Notes under the pieces: model-generated
Told to the model about the DNA's origin: nothing
The model's database searches: none
The model's input: the letters and a program-made list of their open reading frames with translations, nothing else
NCBI GenBank assembly: GCA_017429165.1
Contig: JAFRPL010000017.1
Span: 1-56,670 of the forward strand
Direction of reading: 5' to 3'
DNA from: Clostridia bacterium
Lineage (GTDB): Bacteria; Bacillota; Clostridia; Oscillospirales; CAG-382
Length of the DNA: 56,670 nucleotides
Program-made: the position numbers and the translations under genes
Shown here: piece after piece, positions 41,358 through 48,330 of the stretch
Layout: each line of letters opens with the position of its first letter
Position numbering within the stretch: the first letter of the stretch is position 1

Positions 41358-42539
41358 TCAGATCACGGTCTCGAGCCGGCGCACGGCTTCGTAGGTGTCT
41401 TCGCGCGTGCCGAACGCGGTCAGGCGGAAATATCCTTCGCCGTTGGCGCCGAATCCCGCGCCGGGAGTGCCGACGACCTGCGCTTTTTCAAGCAGCATAT
41501 CGAAAAATTCCCACGATGAAAGTCCGCCCGGGCACTGCATCCATATATACGGCGCGCATTCGCCGCCGGTGAAATATATCCCCTTACGCGTGAGCAGTTC
41601 GGATATGACTCGGGCGTTTTCCATATAATAGCCCACAAGGTCCATGCATTCGGCGTAGCCGCGCTCCGAAAGCGCCGCTTCAGCGCCGCGCTGGACGATA
41701 TACGGCACGCCGTTGAACTTGGTCGCCTGACGGCGCGCCCAAAGGCCGGCGATATTCACGCCGCCCGAAACGAGCGTGCGGGGGACGACCGTCCACGAAC
41801 ATCTCACGCCGGTGAAGCCGGCGGTCTTGGAAAAGCTGCATATTTCCACGGCGCAGCCGCGCGCGCCTTCTATCTGATAGATAGTATGCGGCAGATCGCC
41901 TTTTATGTACGCTTCGTAAGCCGAATCGTAAATAATGAGCGAGCCGGTATCGTTTGCGTAATCCACCCACGCTTTAAGTCCCGCTTTGTCGTAGACCGCG
42001 CCGGTGGGGTTGTTGGGCGAACAGAGATAGATGAGCGCGCCGTTTATCTTTTCGGAGGGCGGCGGAGGAAGAAAGCCGTTCCGGCGGTTCGCCGGAATAA
42101 ACGTCACCGCGTTGCCCGCCATGACGTTGCTGTCGAAATAGACCGGGTAGACCGGATCTGTTATGAGCACGGGGTTGGAGCCGAAAATATCGGTTATATT
42201 TCCGGCGTCGCTCTTGGCGCCGTCCGAAACGAATATCTCGTCGGTGCCGATATCTGCGCCGTAGGACGCGTAGTGCGCGGAAATCGCTTTAAGCAGAAAA
42301 TCGTAGCCGTAGGAGGGCGGATAGCCCTGAAAAGTCTCTTTTTTGCCCATTTCCGCCACGGCCTGTGCCATCGCGCCGGTGACCGAGGGCGTGAGCGGCA
42401 GGGTGACGTCGCCGATGCCCAGGCGGACGATGCGCTTTTGCGGATTGGCGGAAGAATATTCCGCCACGCGCCGCGCTATTTCGGAAAAAAGGTAGTTCTT
42501 TTTTAAGTTAAGATAATTGGCGTTGACTTTAACGTTCAT
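41358..42539 (-). CDS. dapL: LL-diaminopimelate aminotransferase
   Basis: Converts tetrahydrodipicolinate directly to LL-diaminopimelate with glutamate as amino donor, bypassing the succinylase or acetylase steps. The 393-residue fold-type I PLP enzyme has the start MNVKVNANYLNLKKNYLF, typical of the DapL family, the PLP lysine in SFSKTAGFTGVR, SPNNPTGA and GYPPSYGY. AAGGAG nine bases upstream of the ATG at 42539 fixes the start; an in-frame ATG six codons earlier lies within that site. It overlaps the end of dapF by 11 bases. With dapA, dapB and dapF it completes the aminotransferase route, so dapD/C/E are not needed. Confidence 0.96.
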   Translation of the reverse strand: MNVKVNANYLNLKKNYLFSEIARRVAEYSSANPQKRIVRLGIGDVTLPLTPSVTGAMAQAVAEMGKKETFQGYPPSYGYDFLLKAISAHYASYGADIGTDEIFVSDGAKSDAGNITDIFGSNPVLITDPVYPVYFDSNVMAGNAVTFIPANRRNGFLPPPPSEKINGALIYLCSPNNPTGAVYDKAGLKAWVDYANDTGSLIIYDSAYEAYIKGDLPHTIYQIEGARGCAVEICSFSKTAGFTGVRCSWTVVPRTLVSGGVNIAGLWARRQATKFNGVPYIVQRGAEAALSERGYAECMDLVGYYMENARVISELLTRKGIYFTGGECAPYIWMQCPGGLSSWEFFDMLLEKAQVVGTPGAGFGANGEGYFRLTAFGTREDTYEAVRRLETVI

Positions 42540-43344
42540 ATTCAAAAACTCCTTCATACGCCTTTACGGCTTCGCCGGTCATAAGCACGTTCATGTCCCC
42601 GTCCACAGTGATCGTCAGATCGCCGCCGAGCAGCTTTACCGTGACGGGTTCGCCGAATCGGCAGTATCCGTTGGCGATAGCGGCGGCGACGGTGGCGCAG
42701 GCGCCGGTGCCGCAGGCGAACGTTTCGCCGCTGCCGCGTTCCCACACGCGCATTTCCAGCGTGTTTTGGTCTATCACGCGCACGAATTCGGTATTGACGC
42801 GTTCGCCGAACGCCTGGTTGTTTTCAAACAGCGGGCCGATCTTTTCCAGATCGAGTCCCTTTACGTCTTCGATAAAAGTCACGGCGTGGGGGTTGCCCAC
42901 CGAAACGCGGGTCATGGTGTAATCCGCGCCCTGCACGTTCACGGCAAGCCCTTTTTGTATTATCTCCGCCCTGCCCATATCAACGGTGACAAGTTCGACT
43001 TCGCCTTTTTCGTCGAGCTTTAAGGAAAGATGCTTGACGCCCGAAAGCGTTTCGATATCGAGTTCGGTCTTTTTGCAAAGCCCGTTGTCGTAGACGAATT
43101 TGCCAACGCAGCGTATGCCGTTGCCGCACATCCTGCCTTCGCTGCCGTCGGCGTTGAACATACGCATTTTAGCGTCGGCGATATCCGACCGGCACACGAG
43201 TATGAGCCCGTCCGAGCCGACCGAAAAATGTCTTGGCGACACCGCTATAGCTATTTCCTCGGGATCTTCGGGCTCTTTTTCAAAGCAGTTCACATAGACA
43301 TAATCGTTGCCGCAGCCGTGCATTTTGGTAAAATATATTTTCAT
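42529..43344 (-). CDS. dapF: Diaminopimelate epimerase
   Basis: Converts LL-diaminopimelate to meso-diaminopimelate without cofactor. The 271-residue protein has the two catalytic cysteines in MCGNGIRC (Cys73) and FACGTGACA (Cys211), with the usual two-lobed layout and KMHGCGNDYVYV start. It lies ten bases after dapB and overlaps dapL. The product feeds both MurE, if DAP is used, and LysA. Confidence 0.96.
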   Translation of the reverse strand: MKIYFTKMHGCGNDYVYVNCFEKEPEDPEEIAIAVSPRHFSVGSDGLILVCRSDIADAKMRMFNADGSEGRMCGNGIRCVGKFVYDNGLCKKTELDIETLSGVKHLSLKLDEKGEVELVTVDMGRAEIIQKGLAVNVQGADYTMTRVSVGNPHAVTFIEDVKGLDLEKIGPLFENNQAFGERVNTEFVRVIDQNTLEMRVWERGSGETFACGTGACATVAAAIANGYCRFGEPVTVKLLGGDLTITVDGDMNVLMTGEAVKAYEGVFEYER

Positions 43345-43354
43345 TTTGTTTTCC

Positions 43355-44089
43355 TCATTCCACGAGCGAGCGCATATCGTAAAGCCCGCGTTCGCGCTTT
43401 GCCAAAAATTCCGCCGCTTTCAGTGCGCCGGAGGCGAAAAGCGAACGGCTCTGCGCCTTGTGCGTGAGCGTTATGGTTTCTTGACCGTTATCGAGTATGA
43501 CGGTGTGCTCGCCGACGACGTTGCCCAGCCGCAGCGAATGGATCCCGATCTCGTCGAAGCTCCGTTTTCCCTGACCGCTCCTGCCGCAGACGAACGCGGC
43601 TTTGGGGCGGACTTCTTTTATCCGTTCCGCCAGAAGCAGCGCGGTGCCGCTCGGCGAATCGAGCTTGCGGTCGTGGTGGGTCTCTACTATCTCGATTTCC
43701 GCGTCCGGGAACAGTTCGGCGGCGCGGCGTGCGAAATCCGAAAGCACCGCTATGCCTAACGACATATTAGCCGAATAGAACACGGGTATGCGCTTGGCGG
43801 CGGAAATTATGCGTGCCTTTTCTTCCTCGGTGTGTCCGGTGGTCGCTATGACCGCCGGGATCGCGTTTTTTTCGGCGTAGCCGAGCAGTTCACCGACGCA
43901 CGAATGGTGCGAAAAATCGATGATCACGTCGGCGCACGCGCTTTGCGGCAGTTCTTTGACAATGCGCGCATCGGTACCGTCGGCGCGGATATCGGCGCCG
44001 CAGACGAGTTCGTGCGTATCCGACGAATCTATTTGCTTTATCAGCTCGGCGCCCATTCTGCCGCAGGCGCCGTTTACGATTATTTTCAT
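43355..44089 (-). CDS. dapB: 4-hydroxy-tetrahydrodipicolinate reductase
   Basis: Reduces the DapA product with NAD(P)H. The 244-residue protein shows the dinucleotide loop NGACGRMG (6-13), the substrate motif ETHHDRKLDSPSGTALLLA with the conserved HH and PSGT groups, and ATTGHTEEE. It lies 18 bases downstream of dapA in the riboswitch-controlled operon. Length is normal for a Firmicutes enzyme. Confidence 0.96.
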   Translation of the reverse strand: MKIIVNGACGRMGAELIKQIDSSDTHELVCGADIRADGTDARIVKELPQSACADVIIDFSHHSCVGELLGYAEKNAIPAVIATTGHTEEEKARIISAAKRIPVFYSANMSLGIAVLSDFARRAAELFPDAEIEIVETHHDRKLDSPSGTALLLAERIKEVRPKAAFVCGRSGQGKRSFDEIGIHSLRLGNVVGEHTVILDNGQETITLTHKAQSRSLFASGALKAAEFLAKRERGLYDMRSLVE

Positions 44090-44107
44090 TTTATATATTC
44101 CCTTTTT

Positions 44108-45001
44108 TCAGTTTTTTACGTCAAGCCCGGCTTTTACGAGCTCGGCGCGGAGTACCGCGGCTTTTTCCGCCGACATACGCACGAGCGGCAGGCGTAGTTC
44201 GGGCGTGCATTTGCCCAGCAGAAACATCGCCTCTTTGACCGGAATGGGGTTGACGTCCGAAAACAGCGCCGAGATAAGCGGCACGTATTTGAGCTGCATC
44301 GCTGCGCTTTGAGACACGTCGCCTTCAAAATACAGGCGGCACATCTTTGAAGTTTCGGCCGGGAGCACGTTGGAAAGCACCGATATGACGCCCTTGCCGC
44401 CCAGCGAAAGGATAGGCACTGTCTGGTCGTCGTTGCCCGAATAGATATCGAGCTTGTCTCCAACGAGCGCAAACGTTTCGGCTATCTTTGAAAAGTTGCA
44501 GTTGGCTTCCTTGATGGCGCAGATATTGGGGTGATCCGCAAGGTACGCGTAGGTCTGCGGTTCGATATTGAGCCCCGTGCGCGAAGGCACGTTATACATT
44601 ATTATGGGGATATCCACCGAATCGGCGAACAGGGCGTACATGGTCTTGAGCCCGTTTTGCGAAGTCTTGTTGTAATACGGCGTGCAGACGAGCAGCGCGT
44701 CCGCCCCCGCGGCTTCCGCGCGTTTGGAAAGGTTGAGTCCGTGGCGGGTGTCGTTGCTCCCGGTGCCGGCGATCACCGGCACGCGGCCGTTCACCGTTTT
44801 TACGGCGAATTCTATTGCGCCGATATGCTCGTCGTCGTCGAGCGTGGAAGCTTCGCCGGACGTGCCGCAGATCACGAGCGCGTCTATGCCGGATACTATT
44901 TGTTCTTCGATGATATTGCCGAACGCGGCGGTGTCCACGGCGCCGTCTTTGAACGGTGTGACGAGCGCTGTGGCGGCTCCTTTGAATATTGTCTTTTTCA
45001 T
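44108..45001 (-). CDS. dapA: 4-hydroxy-tetrahydrodipicolinate synthase
   Basis: Condenses pyruvate with aspartate semialdehyde, the first committed step to DAP and lysine. The 297-residue TIM-barrel enzyme has the Schiff-base lysine Lys164 in ICAIKEANCNF, Tyr136 in IMYNVPSRTG, the GTSGEASTL motif (46-54) and TPYYNK. The ATG at 45001 follows AAAGGAA; the frame continues upstream but has no ribosome site. It is the first gene of the operon and lies about 140 bases downstream of the lysine riboswitch, with terminator-like hairpins between. Confidence 0.96.
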   Translation of the reverse strand: MKKTIFKGAATALVTPFKDGAVDTAAFGNIIEEQIVSGIDALVICGTSGEASTLDDDEHIGAIEFAVKTVNGRVPVIAGTGSNDTRHGLNLSKRAEAAGADALLVCTPYYNKTSQNGLKTMYALFADSVDIPIIMYNVPSRTGLNIEPQTYAYLADHPNICAIKEANCNFSKIAETFALVGDKLDIYSGNDDQTVPILSLGGKGVISVLSNVLPAETSKMCRLYFEGDVSQSAAMQLKYVPLISALFSDVNPIPVKEAMFLLGKCTPELRLPLVRMSAEKAAVLRAELVKAGLDVKN

Positions 45002-45071
45002 AACTTTTTCCTTTCTCTCTTTCGGGCGCGCTTGGGGTAAAAGACCGCCGCTTTTTGGCGATATGTAAAAC

Positions 45072-45133
45072 AAAAAACGCGCTTTTCGCGGAAAAAACTA
45101 CACGAAAAACGCAAACGGCGCAAAGTGACGCCG
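45072..45133 (-). terminator. Expression platform of the lysine riboswitch
   Basis: On the minus strand CGGCG (45133-45129) pairs with CGCCG (45120-45116) before TTTGCGTTTTT, and a second small hairpin CGCG-aaaag-CGCG is followed by T6. Either could end transcription when lysine is bound. Both stems are short, so which is used is uncertain. Confidence 0.5.
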
Positions 45134-45139
45134 CGATCG

Positions 45140-45320
45140 CTTCCGATAGCTCTCCGTAATAAAAACGACAGTCGGACGGATATTTTCCGCCAGACCAAGC
45201 AAAACGCCTGCGCCTGCGCCCGCTTTCGGCGCCCACGCCTTTTTCCGTCCCCGGCGGCCGACGCCGGCCTTTAACGGAGACAGATACTATTCGGGAGCGC
45301 GCCTCTACCCTGATGCGGTT
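45140..45320 (-). promoter_or_regulatory. Lysine riboswitch (L box) upstream of dapA
   Basis: The minus-strand leader carries the L-box landmarks in order: TAGAGGCGCG just inside the first stem (complement of 45298-45307), AAAGGCG and a GCCGAAAGC stem, then TCTGG, GACTGTC and finally GAGAGCTATC (complement of 45145-45154). GGTAG near the start pairs with CTATC at the end as the P1 stem. These match the lysC leader of B. subtilis. Binding lysine should stop expression of dapA-dapB-dapF-dapL-lysA. Confidence 0.85.
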
Positions 45321-45335
45321 ATTCTGTTGTAAGTT

Positions 45336-45364
45336 ATAATATCATAGCGCGCGCGATATGTCAA
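45336..45364 (-). promoter_or_regulatory. dap-lysA operon promoter
   Basis: Minus strand TTGACA (45359-45364), 17 bases, TATTAT (45336-45341), directly upstream of the riboswitch. Confidence 0.85.
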
Positions 45365-45418
45365 TATCATTTTTGACATTTTTTGCATATTTATTCCGCT
45401 TTTCTTGCAAAATAACGC

Positions 45419-45448
45419 AAAAAGGAACGGGCTTGATCCGTTCCTTTT
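45419..45448 (-). terminator. Terminator of the nifS-nifU-type operon
   Basis: AAAAGGAACGG pairs with CCGTTCCTTTT around a seven-base loop, followed on the minus strand by T5; it begins seven bases after the stop codon. Confidence 0.85.
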
Positions 45449-45454
45449 ATAAGT

Positions 45455-45847
45455 TCATTCTTCCCTTGCGATATCGGGATGCCTTGCGTAATAATCGTCC
45501 AGCGCGTTCTTTATCGCCTCTTCGGCGAGCACCGAACAGTGTATCTTGTGCGCGGGCAGGCCGTCGAGCGCTTCCGCCACGGCTTTGTTGGTGAGCTGAA
45601 GCGCCTCCGATACCGGGCGCCCTTTTATCAGCTCGGTCGCCATGGAGCTGGAGGCGATCGCGCTGCCGCAGCCGAACGTTTCGAACTTGGCGTCAGTGAT
45701 GATCCCGTCTTCTATTTTCAGATACATCTTCATAATATCGCCGCACTTGGCGTTGCCGACTTCGCCTACGCCGTCGGCGTCTTCTATAACGCCGACATTG
45801 CGCGGATTACGGAAATGATCCATTACTTTTTCGCTGTATAATGCCAT
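45455..45847 (-). CDS. NifU/IscU-type iron-sulfur cluster scaffold
   Basis: The 130-residue scaffold on which sulfur and iron are assembled into clusters. The three ligand cysteines are Cys35 (AKCGDI), Cys60 (GCGSAIA) and Cys104 (KIHCSVLAEE), and the N terminus MALYSEKVMDHFRNPRNVG is family-typical. It starts 11 bases after the cysteine desulfurase gene, so the two are co-transcribed. Clostridia often use such a simple NifS/NifU pair as their housekeeping system. Confidence 0.96.
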   Translation of the reverse strand: MALYSEKVMDHFRNPRNVGVIEDADGVGEVGNAKCGDIMKMYLKIEDGIITDAKFETFGCGSAIASSSMATELIKGRPVSEALQLTNKAVAEALDGLPAHKIHCSVLAEEAIKNALDDYYARHPDIAREE

Positions 45848-45858
45848 TTTCTTTTACC

Positions 45859-47046
45859 TCACAAAATGAATTTTCCTTTGCCGGAATTCAGGTCGCGCCA
45901 TACCGGTGAAAAACCGCGCAGATAAGCCACGACTTCGCTCACCGCGGAGATGATGTATTCGACCTCTTCGTCGTTGGCGTCTTCTCCCAGCGATAACCGG
46001 AGCGAGCCGTGCGCCACGGCGTGCGGCCTTCCTATCGCGAGCAGCACATGGCTGGGGTCGAGCGAACCCGACGTGCACGCCGAACCCGAGGAAGCGCTTA
46101 TGCCTTTGTCGTCCAGAAGCAGCAGCAGCGATTCGCCCTCTATGCCTTCAAAGCAGAAATTTACGTTAGAAGGCAGCCTTTTTTCGGCGTCGCCGTTGAG
46201 CGCCGAATGCGGGATGAGCGAAAGGCCGCGTATGAGCTTGTCGCGCAAGCGCGTGAGCTTTTTGGCGTTTTTATGCATATTGGCGACGCTTTCTTCCAGC
46301 GCTGCTGCCATTGCGGCGATCCCCGCCACGTTTTCGGTACCGGCGCGAAGGTTCCGTTCCTGAGCGCCGCCTTCGATAAGCGGCACAAGCTTTACGCCGC
46401 GCGCGGCGTAAAGGAAACCCACGCCCTTAGGCCCGTGGAATTTGTGCGCAGACGCCGAAAGCATATCTATCTTCTGCGCGGCGACGTCAACGGGCAGATG
46501 CCCTACCGCCTGGACCGCGTCGGTGTGGAAGCACACGCCGCGTTCTTTGCACAGCTCGCCGATCTGCGCGACCGGCTGTATCGTGCCTATCTCGTTGTTT
46601 GCGGTCATCACGCTCACCAGGCAGGTGTCGGGGCGGATCGCCTTTTCGAGCTCGTTTATGTCGACTATCCCGTTTTCGCCGACGGGAAGATACGTCACGT
46701 CAAAGCCTTGCTTTTGCAGCTTTTTTGCCGTATGGAGCACGGCGTGGTGTTCTATAGACGTGGTTATGACGTGCGTCTTGCCCTTTGCTTTTCCGTTCGC
46801 GGCGGCGGAAAGGATCGCCTGATTATCGGATTCCGAACCGCCGGAGGTGAATATTATGCTCCGCGGTTCGGCGTTTATGCACCGCGCTATGCGCTCGCGC
46901 GCCGAATCGAGCGCTTCGCGCGCGGCCTGCCCCAGCGCATACAGACTGGAAGGGTTGCCGCAGCATTCGCGCAAGTAAGGCGTCATGGCACGGATCGCCG
47001 CTTCGCTCATAGGCGTAGTGGCGGCGTTATCAGCGTAAATTATCAT
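45859..47046 (-). CDS. Cysteine desulfurase (NifS/IscS family)
   Basis: A PLP enzyme of 395 residues that removes sulfur from cysteine for Fe-S clusters. The PLP lysine is Lys202 in ASAHKFHGPKG, the conserved His pair lies in IEHHAV (99-103), and the catalytic Cys324 sits in SSGSACTSGS on a short loop, as in the NifS/IscS group. It heads the operon with the scaffold protein. The promoter carries a TACCTA-N9-TAGGTA inverted repeat over the -35 box, suggesting an Rrf2/IscR-type repressor, which is not encoded in this window. Confidence 0.96.
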   Translation of the reverse strand: MIIYADNAATTPMSEAAIRAMTPYLRECCGNPSSLYALGQAAREALDSARERIARCINAEPRSIIFTSGGSESDNQAILSAAANGKAKGKTHVITTSIEHHAVLHTAKKLQKQGFDVTYLPVGENGIVDINELEKAIRPDTCLVSVMTANNEIGTIQPVAQIGELCKERGVCFHTDAVQAVGHLPVDVAAQKIDMLSASAHKFHGPKGVGFLYAARGVKLVPLIEGGAQERNLRAGTENVAGIAAMAAALEESVANMHKNAKKLTRLRDKLIRGLSLIPHSALNGDAEKRLPSNVNFCFEGIEGESLLLLLDDKGISASSGSACTSGSLDPSHVLLAIGRPHAVAHGSLRLSLGEDANDEEVEYIISAVSEVVAYLRGFSPVWRDLNSGKGKFIL

Positions 47047-47078
47047 TATCAGTCTCCCGTGATTGTTATCTTTTACTT

Positions 47079-47107
47079 ATTGTACTACTAAATACCTACC
47101 ATGTCAA
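47079..47107 (-). promoter_or_regulatory. Promoter of the cysteine desulfurase operon
   Basis: Minus strand TTGACA (47102-47107), 17 bases, TACAAT (47079-47084). Confidence 0.8.
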
Positions 47108-47113
47108 TAGGTA
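47093..47113. promoter_or_regulatory. Inverted repeat over the desulfurase -35 box, possible IscR-type operator
   Basis: TACCTA (47093-47098), nine bases, TAGGTA (47108-47113); exact inverted repeat covering the -35 hexamer. Size and location fit an Rrf2-family site, although no such regulator is seen here. Confidence 0.5.
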
Positions 47114-47116
47114 ATT

Positions 47117-47153
47117 AAAAAAACGGCCGGCCCGAAATGATCCGGACCGGTCG
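47117..47153 (-). terminator. Terminator of the tspO gene
   Basis: On the minus strand CGACCGGTCC pairs with GGGCCGGCCG (one mismatch, one G-T) around a ten-base loop, then T7. It ends 16 bases after the stop codon. Confidence 0.75.
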
Positions 47154-47168
47154 TATAACAGACCGCGT

Positions 47169-47633
47169 TCAGCGGTTGAGCAGATACACTCCCATATTCA
47201 GGTATAACGCAAAGCATATCCACAGGATATACGGGACGAGCAGCCATCCCGCCGCGCGGCGCGTGCGGAAGAACAGCACCGCCGTCCATACGACGGCGCC
47301 GAAAAGGAGCACCAGCCAGATGAACGCGGCGAGCGTGTTCCCCACGCCGAAGAAAAGGATGGACCAGAAGAAATTCATAAACAGCTGTATCCCGTACGCA
47401 TACAGCGGCTCGTTGTCGTCGCGCGCCGAGATCCACACCAGATAGCACGCGACGCCCATAAGCGCGTACAGGATCGACCACACCGCCGGGAACAGCCACG
47501 CCGGCGGCGAAAGCGGCGGCTGTTTAAGCAAAGAGAACGCTTTCATGCCGTCCATCGTCAAAAGACTCGCAAGCCCGCCGACCGCCAGCGGCACAGCCAC
47601 GCTTATTATCAGCTTTTTCCATTGTATTTTCAT
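47169..47633 (-). CDS. TspO/MBR-family membrane protein
   Basis: A 154-residue protein with five membrane helices, rich in tryptophan and proline (PPLSPPAWLFPAVWSILYALMGVACYLVW), the hallmark of the TspO/peripheral benzodiazepine receptor family. Homologues bind porphyrins and affect tetrapyrrole handling and stress responses. The ATG at 47633 follows a weak GGTGAT; the frame continues upstream without a ribosome site. It is monocistronic. Confidence 0.92.
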   Translation of the reverse strand: MKIQWKKLIISVAVPLAVGGLASLLTMDGMKAFSLLKQPPLSPPAWLFPAVWSILYALMGVACYLVWISARDDNEPLYAYGIQLFMNFFWSILFFGVGNTLAAFIWLVLLFGAVVWTAVLFFRTRRAAGWLLVPYILWICFALYLNMGVYLLNR

Positions 47634-47682
47634 ATTATCACCGCTGATATTATATGAAAAAAGCGCAAAATTATACGCGCGC

Positions 47683-47715
47683 AAAAAACGCACCGGAAAA
47701 AAACCGGTGCGTTTT
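47683..47715 (-). terminator. Terminator of the surface-fibre operon
   Basis: A 12-bp stem AAAACGCACCGG/CCGGTGCGTTTT with a seven-base loop and a T-run on the minus strand, 16 bases after the last gene of the operon. Confidence 0.88.
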
Positions 47716-47730
47716 GCAATAATTCTGCGT

Positions 47731-48324
47731 TTATTCGTTTATAAGTTTTCCGTCTTCGTCAACTCTGACGCCCCACGCGTTGGTGACCGCAGGAACATTT
47801 CCACTGTCGGTAGTGCCGGCAGCCTGAACGGTCTGCGTGAGGACTTCGACATGGAGTGAATACCCTTCGGGCGGATTCTTGAGCTGCGTGCAGGCGCCGA
47901 TAAGAATATCGGTAGCCCCTTCGCCGGTCCCGGGGACGGCTTCGGTAAAGTAATAGAAGTCGCCTTTTTTGAACCATTTGCCGGTATCGTCGAGCACGAG
48001 ACTGTAATCGCCGTTTTCACCTGCGACAGGAGACGCGGGGTAGATGAAGGTCTCGCCTTCGTCCACTTTCTGCCAGTTGACGACGATCATCGCGCGGACG
48101 TAGACCGAATAATCTGTCTTGGGAACGGTGACGACGACGTCGCTTTTAACGTTGTTTGCAAACGTCTCGCTCACTTCGGGGGTGAGATCTTCGTCGGCGA
48201 CAAGGCTGTTGGTCAGCTCGTCGGTGTCGCCGTGCATAAAGGTGACCGCGGCGTAAACGCCGCCCGCGAGCAGCGCCGCAAGGAGTACAGAAGCGGTAAC
48301 GATCAATAAAGTTTTGGATTTCAT
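47731..48324 (-). CDS. SipW-type signal protein D (camelysin/TasA-like), last gene of the operon
   Basis: A 197-residue exported protein with a hydrophobic N-terminal signal ending near GGVYA and a mature part starting AVTFMHGDTDEL. The signal is of the type cleaved by SipW in Bacillus TasA and camelysin relatives. The mature part has beta strands with VYVRAMIVVNWQKV and the recurrent GDFYYFTEAVPG turn. Its ribosome site AGGAGG-like GGGAGG overlaps the end of the adhesin gene, and only six bases separate the two, so it is tightly coupled to the adhesin. No Cys, LPXTG or membrane anchor is present. Probably a minor subunit or cap of a surface fibre. Confidence 0.75.
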   Translation of the reverse strand: MKSKTLLIVTASVLLAALLAGGVYAAVTFMHGDTDELTNSLVADEDLTPEVSETFANNVKSDVVVTVPKTDYSVYVRAMIVVNWQKVDEGETFIYPASPVAGENGDYSLVLDDTGKWFKKGDFYYFTEAVPGTGEGATDILIGACTQLKNPPEGYSLHVEVLTQTVQAAGTTDSGNVPAVTNAWGVRVDEDGKLINE

Positions 48325-48330
48325 GACTGT

